13,962 nt of DNA from an uncultured Trueperaceae bacterium (GTDB lineage Bacteria > Deinococcota > Deinococci > Deinococcales > Trueperaceae): the NCBI GenBank assembly GCA_937911855.1, contig CALDPK010000239.1, positions 1 to 13,962 on the forward strand. Direction: 5' to 3'. The notes under the pieces are model-generated. The model did not search any database, was not told the origin of the DNA, and saw only the letters and a program-made list of their open reading frames with translations. Each line of letters starts with the position of its first letter. The first letter of the stretch is position 1. Positions 6,584-13,863 of this stretch are shown here, one piece after another. Made by a program: the position numbers and the translations under genes.

Positions 6584-7849
6584 ATGAAAGGTCCGGGAGG
6601 CGCCTTGGGCAAGCTGAGACTCATCACGTTACTGACCACTGCGTTCATCCTGTGGGGAACGACAGCAGCGGAGCATGATGCCGCCTACTGGTCACAGCAG
6701 CAGCTGCGCCTCGGCAACGACTATTTCGTGCGCTCACTGACACTGAGCCCCGATCACAGTCTCGTCGTGGCCGGCGACAGGTTACGCGTCCCGCCCGCCT
6801 CCGACGGCTCCTCGCCATTCCGCAGGGTCTTCCTCCAGTCACACGGCGGCGATGGCCGCATGAGATGGAACCTGTCCCTGAACGCCCAGGGAAGCGCCGA
6901 GTTCGCACAGCTGGCTTACGAGCCGTCTTCGGGTGACCTGATAGCGGTCGGCCGCAGCTGGCCAGCAGAGGGACAGCCGGACATCTTCGCAGCAAGGATC
7001 AGCAACACCGGCCGCGTCCAGTGGCTTAAAGAGTACAAGGAACAGGGCGTCCAGCAGGCCAATGCTGTAGCTACGATCGACGGCGTCGGCGCGGTCATCG
7101 CCGGCTTCACTGTCCCGCTGCGGGACGTGCCCACCGAGCCTGACGGGCTCCTGGTGCACATTGACCGTGACGGCCAGGAAGTCTGGCGTTACCAGACGTC
7201 GACCCGTGCGAATACCTCATTCACTGACGTGGCCGTTCACGCTGACGGCCGCATCACGGTGGCAGGCCTCACCTACGAGGACGTCAATGGCGGTACGACA
7301 GCATCGTCGGATGTCATCCTGCTCACGTTCGCGCCTGACGGGGATTTGCTCTGGCAAGTGCAGTTCGGCTCTGAAGGCGACGATGTTCCGGTGAGGCTCG
7401 CAGTCGCTGCCAACTCTGACCTTGTCCTGTTCGGCAACACGTCCGGTTCCCTGGGAACCAGCAGCGGCGCTGTCGACGTGTTCGTGGCCCGCTACTCGGC
7501 AGTCGGTGATCAACTCTGGCTGCAGCAGTTCGGTGGCAACGATGACGACAAGGTACTGACAGTCGTGACTGACGAAGCCGGTGGGGTGTACGCCGGTGGC
7601 GTTCTCGCCATGAACGTCGGTGACGACCAGGTCAGACGCATGGCTTCTTTCACTGAAGTGTCCGAAACGGGAGTGCGCCCCTTGGCTGACGGCATCCGCG
7701 TTGACGGCGCCGTGGGCGGCTCGACCATCCTGTTCTCGGGTGGTGCACCAAGCCTGCTGATGTCCGTGAACGCCGGTGAAGGCTGGCGACTGGTGAGCCT
7801 GCCGTCACCCGAAGTGATCATGGAACCGTCCGGCGTGTCCGGCGGCTGA
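6584..7849 (+). CDS. Secreted beta-propeller repeat protein (SBBP-like)
   Basis: This 421-aa protein has a signal peptide (hydrophobic core about 11-25, ending TTAA before EHD) and about six tandem repeats of 52-59 residues. Each begins with a tryptophan: W36, W95, W147, W201, W257 and W312. The repeat plan is W...F/YG...D...(V/A)...G.(I/V)..(A/V)G...D.F.A.....G, as in DVFVARYSAVGDQLWLQQFG. This resembles SBBP-type propeller blades; residues 365-405 may form a further incomplete blade. Such proteins are exported and bind ligands or partners; there is no enzymatic motif. Two starts are possible: the ATG at 6584 with a -10 box five bases upstream, or the TTG at 6605 with GGGAGG four bases upstream. 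Both keep the signal peptide. It is followed after 59 bases by the serine dehydratase genes, which have their own promoter-like box. Confidence 0.82.
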   Translation: MKGPGGALGKLRLITLLTTAFILWGTTAAEHDAAYWSQQQLRLGNDYFVRSLTLSPDHSLVVAGDRLRVPPASDGSSPFRRVFLQSHGGDGRMRWNLSLNAQGSAEFAQLAYEPSSGDLIAVGRSWPAEGQPDIFAARISNTGRVQWLKEYKEQGVQQANAVATIDGVGAVIAGFTVPLRDVPTEPDGLLVHIDRDGQEVWRYQTSTRANTSFTDVAVHADGRITVAGLTYEDVNGGTTASSDVILLTFAPDGDLLWQVQFGSEGDDVPVRLAVAANSDLVLFGNTSGSLGTSSGAVDVFVARYSAVGDQLWLQQFGGNDDDKVLTVVTDEAGGVYAGGVLAMNVGDDQVRRMASFTEVSETGVRPLADGIRVDGAVGGSTILFSGGAPSLLMSVNAGEGWRLVSLPSPEVIMEPSGVSGG

Positions 7850-7869
7850 GCAGACCCCGGTGCAGGACA

Positions 7870-7898
7870 CTGCCGTAATCCCGCCGTGCGGGTAGAAT
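7870..7898 (+). promoter_or_regulatory. Promoter of the serine dehydratase genes with a short inverted repeat in the spacer
   Basis: TAGAAT at 7893-7898 matches the -10 consensus at 5 of 6 positions. A weak CTGCCG -35 lies 17 bases upstream (3 of 6). The ATG is ten bases after the -10, so the 5' leader would be only about 3-4 bases. The inverted repeat CCCGC-CGT-GCGGG (7880-7892) fills the spacer up to the -10 and could be an operator or a hairpin ending the upstream message. Confidence 0.45.
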
Positions 7899-7908
7899 CA
7901 GCGCAACT

Positions 7909-8619
7909 ATGAGCCTCTTGGATGTCATCGGGCCCGTGATGGTCGGGCCGTCAAGTTCACATACCGCCGGCGCGTGCAGGCTTGCGCTACTGGCGCGCAA
8001 CCTCCTGCTGCAGCCTGTCGAACATGTTCGCTTCGCGCTGCACGGGTCGTTCGCGAAAACGGCGCAAGGTCACGGCACCGATCTGGCGCTGGTCGGCGGG
8101 ATCCTCGGCATGCAGCCTGATGACGGCCGCATCCGCAGCGCGTTCGAGGAGGCCGAGCGCGCTAGGCTCAGCTTTGAGTTCGTGACTGAAGACTTGGGTG
8201 ACGTGCATCCGAACAGCGTGCGAATCGAGATGCGGTCAAGCGACGACGAGATCCACATGACCGGCTCCAGCCTGGGCGCTGGCCTGGTGAAGGTCTTCAT
8301 GATCAACGACCTGGAAACCAACTTCTCAGGCTCTTACAACACCCTGCTGGTACTGCATCAGGATCAGCTTGGGGTGATCGCCAACGTGTCGCGGGTGATA
8401 GCGGACAACGGCGGCAACATCGCCACCATCTACTCGATGCGCAGTCGCCGCGGTGGGGACGCACTGCTCGCCGTTGAAGTCGACAAACCCCTGGACCAGT
8501 ACGTACTGGATTACCTGGAGCGTGTTCCCTACGCCTCGTGGGTGCGGCTGCTGCCGGTCGTCATGGACAGTCGCACGCCGGCCAGCTCCATCCTGGAAAG
8601 GAATGCCGACGCATCATGA
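7909..8619 (+). CDS. sdaAB: L-serine dehydratase, iron-sulfur-dependent, beta subunit
   Basis: This 236-aa subunit opens with the family hallmark IGPVMVGPSSSHTAGA (7-22), followed by GHGTD (54-58) in the conserved central part. Residues about 145-217 are an ACT domain (LLVLHQDQLGVIANVSRVIA), usually a serine-binding regulatory or structural module in this enzyme. With the alpha subunit it deaminates L-serine to pyruvate and ammonia in the cytosol, without PLP, using a [4Fe-4S] cluster. The two-gene form, with separate beta and alpha chains, is known from Firmicutes and Deinococcota, in contrast to the single-chain enzymes of E. coli. The final TGA overlaps the alpha-subunit ATG (ATGA at 8616-8619), so the two are coupled. 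Confidence 0.95.
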   Translation: MSLLDVIGPVMVGPSSSHTAGACRLALLARNLLLQPVEHVRFALHGSFAKTAQGHGTDLALVGGILGMQPDDGRIRSAFEEAERARLSFEFVTEDLGDVHPNSVRIEMRSSDDEIHMTGSSLGAGLVKVFMINDLETNFSGSYNTLLVLHQDQLGVIANVSRVIADNGGNIATIYSMRSRRGGDALLAVEVDKPLDQYVLDYLERVPYASWVRLLPVVMDSRTPASSILERNADAS

Positions 8620-9458
8620 CACTCAACGAACTGCTTGAATACGACGGGCTTGCTTCCGAAGCGATCCTGAATCAGGAGGTCGGTCAGGACGCTGAGGCAC
8701 GCGCCGAGCTGTTCAGCCAGATGTACGACCGTCTGCAGGAGATGCGCGACTCGATCCGGCGTGGCCTGGAGTCTGACGCGCCCAGTCGCACCGGCATGGT
8801 CGGCTGGAACGCAAAGACCATGTGGGAGGCGAACGATCCACTGCAGAGCCCGCTGCTGAAACGGGTGCAGTCATACGCCATGGCGGTCAACGAGGAGAAC
8901 GCCCGCATGGGCCGCATCGTCGCAGCTCCGACCGCAGGCAGTGCCGGTACGCTGCCGGGAGCACTCTTCGGCGTGGCCGACGAGCTGATGATCCCGGACG
9001 AAAGGCTGGTGGCTCCCGTGATCCTGAGTGCCGGCATCGGTCAGATAATCAGCAAGAAGATGTTCATCGCCGGCTCCACCGGCGGATGCCAGGCGGAGAT
9101 CGGTTCATCCGCAGCCATGGCAGCTGCCGCCGTGACGGAACTCCTGGGCGGGAACGCCAGGCAGGCGGTTCACGCTGCGGCGCAGGCCCTCATGAACACG
9201 ATCGGCCTGGTCTGCGACCCGGTCGGCGGCTACGTCGAAGTGCCATGCGTTAGCCGCAACGCCTTCTACAGCGTGCACGCCGTCGCGGCGGCGCAACTGG
9301 CCCTGGCCGGCGTCGAGTCGTTCATCCCACCCGACGAGGTCGTCAGCGCAATGGCATCAGTGGGCCGCATGCTTCCGCCAGAGCTGCGCGAGACCGGTGA
9401 AGGTGGCGTGGCAGACACGCCCACTGGCCGCGCCGTAGCGATGCGGATGGCCCGCTGA
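8616..9458 (+). CDS. sdaAA: L-serine dehydratase, iron-sulfur-dependent, alpha subunit
   Basis: This 280-aa catalytic subunit carries the cluster-binding cysteines C158 (STGGCQAE), C200 (LVCDPVGG) and C211 (VEVPCVSRN). The fourth iron of the cluster is left for substrate in this family. The block AAPTAGSAGTLPGALFG (about 108-124) is also typical. The ATG at 8616 overlapping the beta-subunit stop is the correct start; an in-frame ATG at 8538 would add 26 residues read from inside the beta gene. The length fits the separate alpha subunit of two-chain enzymes. It ends 27 bases before a strong hairpin terminator. It works with the beta subunit in serine catabolism to pyruvate; the cluster makes such enzymes oxygen-sensitive. 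Confidence 0.95.
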   Translation: MTLNELLEYDGLASEAILNQEVGQDAEARAELFSQMYDRLQEMRDSIRRGLESDAPSRTGMVGWNAKTMWEANDPLQSPLLKRVQSYAMAVNEENARMGRIVAAPTAGSAGTLPGALFGVADELMIPDERLVAPVILSAGIGQIISKKMFIAGSTGGCQAEIGSSAAMAAAAVTELLGGNARQAVHAAAQALMNTIGLVCDPVGGYVEVPCVSRNAFYSVHAVAAAQLALAGVESFIPPDEVVSAMASVGRMLPPELRETGEGGVADTPTGRAVAMRMAR

Positions 9459-9485
9459 CCGCAACGCCACTCACCTGAACGAACC

Positions 9486-9516
9486 GGGGCCCGCTTTAAA
9501 CAAGCGGGCCCCTTCT
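9486..9516 (+). terminator. Intrinsic terminator after the serine dehydratase genes
   Basis: GGGGCCCGCTT (9486-9496) and AAGCGGGCCCC (9502-9512) form a perfect 11-bp stem with the loop TAAAC, followed by TTCT. The hairpin is 27 bases after the alpha-subunit stop and also 27 bases beyond the stop of the convergent deacetylase gene, so it may work in both directions. The T-tract is short on either side. Confidence 0.8.
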
Positions 9517-9539
9517 GTCATCTCAGCTGTGCCGGAGTT

Positions 9540-12176
9540 TTACTCAGCGGCCCAGCGCGGGGTTGCCAGGTTGGCGAAGATCCGGTACGCACCGGGCACG
9601 TTGTTGTCGATCTGCGTATGCAGGACAAGGCTCGTGTAGGTGTAACGGCCGGAACCGATATCAGCGGTCAGCATGCTGCCCAGGAACGGAGTTTCCTCAG
9701 CAGTATCAGGCCACTGGGTGTCGGTGATGGAGAACAGTGAGGTGTAGGTCTCATCCCACTCGCTCGCGAAGTACAGGCCGCGCTCCTTGACCCAGTTGTT
9801 GAAGTCGGCTTCGGTGATCTCGTTGGGCGTCGTCACCAGCTGGTGCTCGGGCGCGAGGAACTCGACGGGGGCCGCAGCGTCCGTGACGCGGGAGAGGATC
9901 GAGACCCTGCCCAGGTCCAGGAAGGCTGGCGGCACGCTCTCGGGATCCCAGGCGTCCACCGGGCGGTGGTAGGTAACTACCAGGTTGCCGCCGTTCTCGA
10001 CCCAGTTGAGCAGGCGGGCGTTGATAGCCAGCAGGTCAGGGCGGGTGCGGTAGGCGTAGATGCCGACGATGATCGTGTCGAAGTCATTGAGATCGCCGGT
10101 GGTCAGGTCGTCCTCGGTCATCAGGTCGACGTTCATGCCGATGCGACGCAGTCCCTCGTAGACCAGGTCAGAGCCGCCGTCGACGTAGCCGATGCGGATG
10201 TTCGGGTCGAAGGCAACCTGCAGGCTCTGGAGGTTGGCGACGGCCGGGGTAACCAGGTAAGTGCGGCCGATGTGCTCGTAATCGATGAGCTGCACGTAAT
10301 CGGTGGACTCGAGTTCACCTTCGGCGCGGACCGTGAAGTCGTAGCTGCCTTCTGGCAGGCCTTCGGGCGGGGTGAGGGTGAAGGTGGCACCGGCTGCGGC
10401 ACCCTTGTTGGCGAACTCAAGGTCGACGGATTCGGGTTCAACGATCCAGCCGTCCGGGGCGTCCACGAACACGGTGGTGCTTGCGGGTTCGGTGCTGTAG
10501 CTGGTGGCTGCGACGCTGACGGTGAGTTCCTCGGTGTCGCTGAGCGTGTTCAGGACAAGGTTATCGGGGGTGACGCGCAGTGATACGTCCGGCAGCACGC
10601 CAATGATCTCGGCGGAGTCGACGGTGATTTCGAACGGAACCCCGTCAACTTCATAGCGGACGACGCCGTAGACGTCGCCGTTGGCGCGGAACGGGTGCAC
10701 GTTGCGGCGGTACGGATTGTAGAAGGGGGCGTCCTCGGGTGCGGTGACAGTGAAGGTGGCGCTGACGGTCTCGCCGCGCGTGACACCGGCTCCGGTCTGT
10801 TCTTCGCCGCTGGCGGTGACGGTCCAGCCGTCGGGGGCGACGATGTCGAGCTCGACGCTGTCAGCATCAACCTGGCCGCCCAGGTAGGCACTGACGGTCA
10901 CTTCGGTGCTGCCGCCGCGGATGAGTTCCGGGGTCTCGGCGATGACGCGGGTGATGAGCGACAGGGCTGCCTGGCTTGCGTACTGGAGTTCAGCTTCCTT
11001 GGTCTCGAGGCGGAAGTCGATGTCGGAGCGCACGTCTTCTTCGAGGTCGGACTCAGCCAGGGTCTCGCGCGCTGCACGGGTTGCCACGAGTGCGTCAGCG
11101 ACGGCTTCATGTACGGCGACGAAGTCCGGGTAGGCTTCGAACGCAGCGTCGATCGCTGACTGGATGTCGTTCAGCTGGCCGGCGAGGGCTTCGGCCTCGA
11201 GGCCTTCTGCCAGGTCAGCGACGGTGAAGGGCAGGCCGGCGAACAGTTCATCGTCGGTTTCTGCCGTGGTCACGTGCGAGTCGAGCAGATAAAGGTTGGA
11301 GCTGCCGGGTCCTTCGGCGCGCCACGAGCCCATGTCCTGGCTGCGGTGGTAGGCGCGGGACTGCTGGCCGAGCTGCTCGTAGGTGGCGCCGAACAGCTGG
11401 TCGAAGTCACCGGTCGGGAGCGTGAGCGTCACGGGCAGTTCTTCGGCGTCGTCGCCGCGGGCGCCGCCCGTGCCTGAGGTCAGGTAGATCTTCTTGGGCT
11501 GCCATGGCTCGAGGCCGAGTTCGGCATGCTCAGGGTAGGCTTCCGGGTCGCCGGCCAGGTAGTAGGCGTCGACCGTGGCTTTGGCCATGGCGCGGTGGTG
11601 CCCGTGCTGACCGAATACGTCCTGGAAGTTGGTGAAGAGGACGTCCGGCCGGCTTTCACGGATGGCGCGGACGAGTTTCTCCATCATGACGTCCTCGCCC
11701 CAGATGCTCAGGGTTTCTTCGGCTGACTTGGAGAAGCGGAAATCGAAGATGGGGTCGTCGAAGCTTTCGCTCAGGAAGAACAGTTCGACGTTGAAGGCGG
11801 ATGAGGCCTGTTCCATCTCGCGGCTGCGGAGTACGCCGAGTGCCTGCAGGTATTCGGTGCCGATGGAGTTCTGTCCACCTTCGCCGCGGTTTGCGGTGAT
11901 TGTGACGCTGCGGACGCCCATGCCGCGGGAGAGCAGCGCGATCTGGCTGGAGCGTTCGTCGTCCGGGTGTGCGCCGACGGTCATGAAGCTGGCGACGGAC
12001 TTGAGTGGTGTGAGTGCTTCGTACAGCTGGACGATTCCGCGGTGGCGTTCCTGTTCAACCACCCGGCTGTCGGTGCGGCTCTGTGCGAACGCGTTGGTGC
12101 TGATGCCCAGCAGGAGGCTGGTTATGAGGGCGGCGGCCAGTGATTTTCTGGCGCGGCTTCTGTTTCTGGTTTGCAT
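9540..12176 (-). CDS. Secreted PIG-L-family (GlcNAc de-N-acetylase-like) multidomain hydrolase
   Basis: This 878-aa exported protein has a signal peptide (about 1-31, AFA-Q) and then a PIG-L/LmbE-like domain at about 60-240. The zinc motif is GAHPDDE (H70, D72, D73) and the third ligand site is HGHH (191-194), the expected metal and catalytic residues for removing acetyl groups from N-acetyl sugars. Residues about 315-415 are helical. Two beta-sandwich stretches (about 416-480 and 530-620) resemble NEW3-type domains, each with an APDGW motif. Residues about 655-870 resemble a class I glutamine-amidotransferase or ThuA-like fold (FDTIIVGIYAYR, LLNWVENGGNLVVTYHRP), without an obvious cysteine nucleophile. 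It probably acts on envelope or extracellular glycans. It is convergent with the serine dehydratase genes. No good ribosome site was seen before the ATG; substrate unknown. Confidence 0.9.
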   Translation of the reverse strand: MQTRNRSRARKSLAAALITSLLLGISTNAFAQSRTDSRVVEQERHRGIVQLYEALTPLKSVASFMTVGAHPDDERSSQIALLSRGMGVRSVTITANRGEGGQNSIGTEYLQALGVLRSREMEQASSAFNVELFFLSESFDDPIFDFRFSKSAEETLSIWGEDVMMEKLVRAIRESRPDVLFTNFQDVFGQHGHHRAMAKATVDAYYLAGDPEAYPEHAELGLEPWQPKKIYLTSGTGGARGDDAEELPVTLTLPTGDFDQLFGATYEQLGQQSRAYHRSQDMGSWRAEGPGSSNLYLLDSHVTTAETDDELFAGLPFTVADLAEGLEAEALAGQLNDIQSAIDAAFEAYPDFVAVHEAVADALVATRAARETLAESDLEEDVRSDIDFRLETKEAELQYASQAALSLITRVIAETPELIRGGSTEVTVSAYLGGQVDADSVELDIVAPDGWTVTASGEEQTGAGVTRGETVSATFTVTAPEDAPFYNPYRRNVHPFRANGDVYGVVRYEVDGVPFEITVDSAEIIGVLPDVSLRVTPDNLVLNTLSDTEELTVSVAATSYSTEPASTTVFVDAPDGWIVEPESVDLEFANKGAAAGATFTLTPPEGLPEGSYDFTVRAEGELESTDYVQLIDYEHIGRTYLVTPAVANLQSLQVAFDPNIRIGYVDGGSDLVYEGLRRIGMNVDLMTEDDLTTGDLNDFDTIIVGIYAYRTRPDLLAINARLLNWVENGGNLVVTYHRPVDAWDPESVPPAFLDLGRVSILSRVTDAAAPVEFLAPEHQLVTTPNEITEADFNNWVKERGLYFASEWDETYTSLFSITDTQWPDTAEETPFLGSMLTADIGSGRYTYTSLVLHTQIDNNVPGAYRIFANLATPRWAAE

Positions 12177-12300
12177 GAGTCGTTGTTCCCCAACTTTCTC
12201 TGAAAACGAGTTTCCCCTTACGCTTCCGGTGGCTAAACCTGAATTACAGTCGCGTTTGCCCCCTCTCAGTGGCAGCAGTCTGCCGGAGCATCCAGCCAGG

Positions 12301-12357
12301 AGAACCCGTTCTGATGCCCCTTTTGCAAAGTTCTTACAGAAGTAAGCCTAGGAACTT
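12301..12357. promoter_or_regulatory. Cluster of inverted repeats in the PIG-L / LCP divergent intergenic region
   Basis: Three inverted repeats crowd this AT-richer part of the 297-base gap (12177-12473). They are AGAAC-CC-GTTCT at 12301-12312, AAGTTC (12328-12333) with GAACTT (12352-12357), and inside that CTTAC-AGAA-GTAAG (12333-12346). On the minus strand, CTGACA, 18 bases and TGTAAG could be a promoter for the deacetylase gene running through these repeats. The repeats are candidates for operators or a folded leader. No T-tract follows, so termination is unlikely. Confidence 0.35.
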
Positions 12358-12436
12358 GTCAGGGGCATGTCAATAAGGTTGCGGGCGGGGCGGTACAAAT
12401 GCGCGGCAGTGGCCCGGGATGTGCGTGTTCCGCGAG

Positions 12437-12466
12437 TCGACGAATCTCATGCCCAGGTGCGACACT
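12437..12466 (+). promoter_or_regulatory. Candidate leaderless promoter of the LCP gene
   Basis: TCGACG (12437-12442, 4 of 6) and GACACT (12461-12466, 4 of 6) are separated by 18 bases, and the GTG at 12474 follows seven bases later. An inverted repeat CCCAG-N8-CTGGG (12452-12469) overlaps the -10. A second -10-like TACAAA at 12394-12399 could give a longer leader. Confidence 0.35.
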
Positions 12467-12473
12467 GGGTGGC

Positions 12474-13808
12474 GTGAAAAGTGGCAGGCTGCTGACGGCT
12501 CGACTCATTCTGCTTGCAGGAACATTGATCGCTTTTGTCGGACTCGCCGGCTTCTGGCTGTGGCCGAGGCCGGATTCCACCGAATTGAGCACCGTTCACG
12601 CCAACCTGCTGGGCGTCACGGCTGAAGACTTCCATGTGAGCGCGCTGATTGCTGGCAGGGACATCACCTACGCGTACAGCTCGGCAGCTCCGGTCTACGC
12701 TCAGGACGGCACGATCATCTGCTGGCGGCCCAACGGCACCCGCAGTGTCATGGGTGCCAACACCGACAACATGATCTATGCAGGGCTCCGCAACGACGAA
12801 CTGACGCTGATCTGGATTCCACGGGACCTGTTCGTTACCGCAGACGGCACCAGGAAGCTGAACGAACGTATTGCCGCGGGTCCCGAAGTCCTCAAGGACG
12901 AGATCGCTGGCATCCTGGGCGTCCCCATCGACCATTACGTGATCCTGAACATGGACATCCTGAAGAACCTGGTCGACGCGCTGGACGGCATCGAAGTGGA
13001 CGTGCCGCAGCGGATGTACTACCAGGACTGCACCGGCGGTCTGGACATCAACCTCCAGCCCGGCCTGCAGGTGCTGGACGGCCAGCAGGCGAGCGGCTTC
13101 ATCCGCTACCGTCAGCTGCCGCGCGGGGATCTGGACCGCATCGAGAACGTTAAATCGGTCGCGATGGCCATGATCCGGCGCGTGCAGGACCTGCACGTCG
13201 GAACGGTCACGCGCCTTCCCGCGATAATCAACACCTTCCTTGCCGACGTCGAGACTGACGTCGTACCTGCTGACATCACGGCGCTCCTGCCGCGGGTGTC
13301 CAGCGTGCGCATTGGTTCAGTAGCCACGCTGCCAACCCATTCGGAGATGCGCTCCGGCACTGACGGGCTGATAACCGACCCTGCCGAAGTCGAATGGTTC
13401 CTGGCATCGGTGTTCGGGGGTGAAGCCCGGGCTTTCACCGAAGCGCCCGAGGAGACGCTGGTGCTCACTGACCGCAGCGGCGTCGAAAGCGCAGCAGACT
13501 GGTACCTCCGCTGGCTCACCGCGGTTGGAGTTGACGAAAGTAGCGTCATCGTAAGGACGGAGACTGCTGACCTGAACCCGACACGCCTGCGGGCCACGAT
13601 AAGCGGCTGGGATTCAGCCGGTTACTACGCTGATCTGCTCAATGCCGGGGTGCAGCAGGTCAACCGGATAGGCAGCATCGAAGGTGAAGTTCGCCAGTTC
13701 GAACTCGTCCTTGGGCCCGATGCGCTGTCCCGTACCGCCTTCGGGGAGCCTGTTCCTGCGCCTGAGAGCCAAGAGACCGCGCTGACTGCGCCCGGCATAC
13801 CAAACTGA
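12474..13808 (+). CDS. LCP (LytR-CpsA-Psr) family cell-wall polymer ligase
   Basis: This 444-aa protein has a short basic cytosolic start, one membrane anchor (about 9-30) and an extracellular LCP domain at about 45-235. Recognisable family blocks are ANTDNM (D98), LIWIPRD (R117, D118), KLNERI, DHYVILNMD, LVDALDGIEVDVPQRMYYQD, LQPGLQVLDGQQASGFIRYR (R211, R213) and GDLDRIENVK. LCP enzymes attach polyprenyl-phosphate-linked glycopolymers to peptidoglycan or other wall acceptors. Residues about 325-415 resemble the LytR C-terminal domain. The GTG at 12474 is preferred because the next residues MKSGRLL lead straight into the anchor and a -10-like box lies seven bases upstream; the ATG at 12399 would add 25 cysteine- and proline-containing residues of poor quality. 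It is divergent from the PIG-L gene, which fits an envelope theme. Confidence 0.92.
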   Translation: MKSGRLLTARLILLAGTLIAFVGLAGFWLWPRPDSTELSTVHANLLGVTAEDFHVSALIAGRDITYAYSSAAPVYAQDGTIICWRPNGTRSVMGANTDNMIYAGLRNDELTLIWIPRDLFVTADGTRKLNERIAAGPEVLKDEIAGILGVPIDHYVILNMDILKNLVDALDGIEVDVPQRMYYQDCTGGLDINLQPGLQVLDGQQASGFIRYRQLPRGDLDRIENVKSVAMAMIRRVQDLHVGTVTRLPAIINTFLADVETDVVPADITALLPRVSSVRIGSVATLPTHSEMRSGTDGLITDPAEVEWFLASVFGGEARAFTEAPEETLVLTDRSGVESAADWYLRWLTAVGVDESSVIVRTETADLNPTRLRATISGWDSAGYYADLLNAGVQQVNRIGSIEGEVRQFELVLGPDALSRTAFGEPVPAPESQETALTAPGIPN

Positions 13809-13823
13809 ATACGTTTCGGCATT

Positions 13824-13829
13824 TATACT
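13824..13829 (+). promoter_or_regulatory. -10 box TATACT of the last gene
   Basis: TATACT matches the consensus at 5 of 6 positions and lies 34 bases before the ATG at 13864, giving a leader of about 28 bases. No good -35 is present, suggesting an activator or a weak promoter. Its last three bases belong to the inverted repeat at 13827-13841. Confidence 0.45.
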
Positions 13830-13841
13830 GGTGTCACCAGT
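13827..13841. promoter_or_regulatory. FadR/GntR-like operator, perfect 7-bp inverted repeat
   Basis: ACTGGTG-T-CACCAGT is a perfect inverted repeat. Its core TGGTGTCACCA fits the TGGTNNNACCA pattern recognised by FadR-subfamily GntR regulators. It starts within the -10 box and covers the likely transcription start of the last gene, the position of a repressor site. No GntR gene is present in the window, so the regulator is unknown. Confidence 0.5.
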
Positions 13842-13853
13842 TCCGGTAGCACC

Positions 13854-13858
13854 TGGAG
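13854..13858 (+). promoter_or_regulatory. Ribosome binding site of the last gene
   Basis: TGGAG five bases before the ATG at 13864 is a normal Shine-Dalgarno sequence. It is notable because most other genes starting a transcript in this window lack one. Confidence 0.5.
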
Positions 13859-13863
13859 TAAAC

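Noticed and set aside
8538..8615. Upstream in-frame ATG for the serine dehydratase alpha subunit
   Set aside because: It would read 26 unrelated residues from inside the beta-subunit gene. The ATGA overlap at 8616 is the usual arrangement, and the family sequence begins there.
9843..10583. 246-codon plus-strand open frame inside the deacetylase gene
   Set aside because: It is the antisense of a strongly supported coding region and is low-complexity (Val, Gly, Asp, Ala). Long antisense frames are expected in high-GC DNA.
11629..12345. 238-codon plus-strand open frame over the start of the deacetylase gene
   Set aside because: It is antisense to the signal peptide and PIG-L domain, rich in Ser and Arg, and shows no recognisable motif.
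12399..12473. Upstream ATG for the LCP gene
   Set aside because: The 25 added residues include several cysteines and prolines and would precede a clean membrane anchor without adding any domain. The GTG at 12474 has a promoter-like box just upstream.
12447..13196. 249-codon minus-strand open frame opposite the LCP domain
   Set aside because: It lies antisense to conserved LCP motifs and is a composition-driven shadow of the real gene.
13827..13841. Terminator of the LCP gene
   Set aside because: The inverted repeat has a one-base centre and no T-tract, and it overlaps a good -10 box, so an operator is the better reading.
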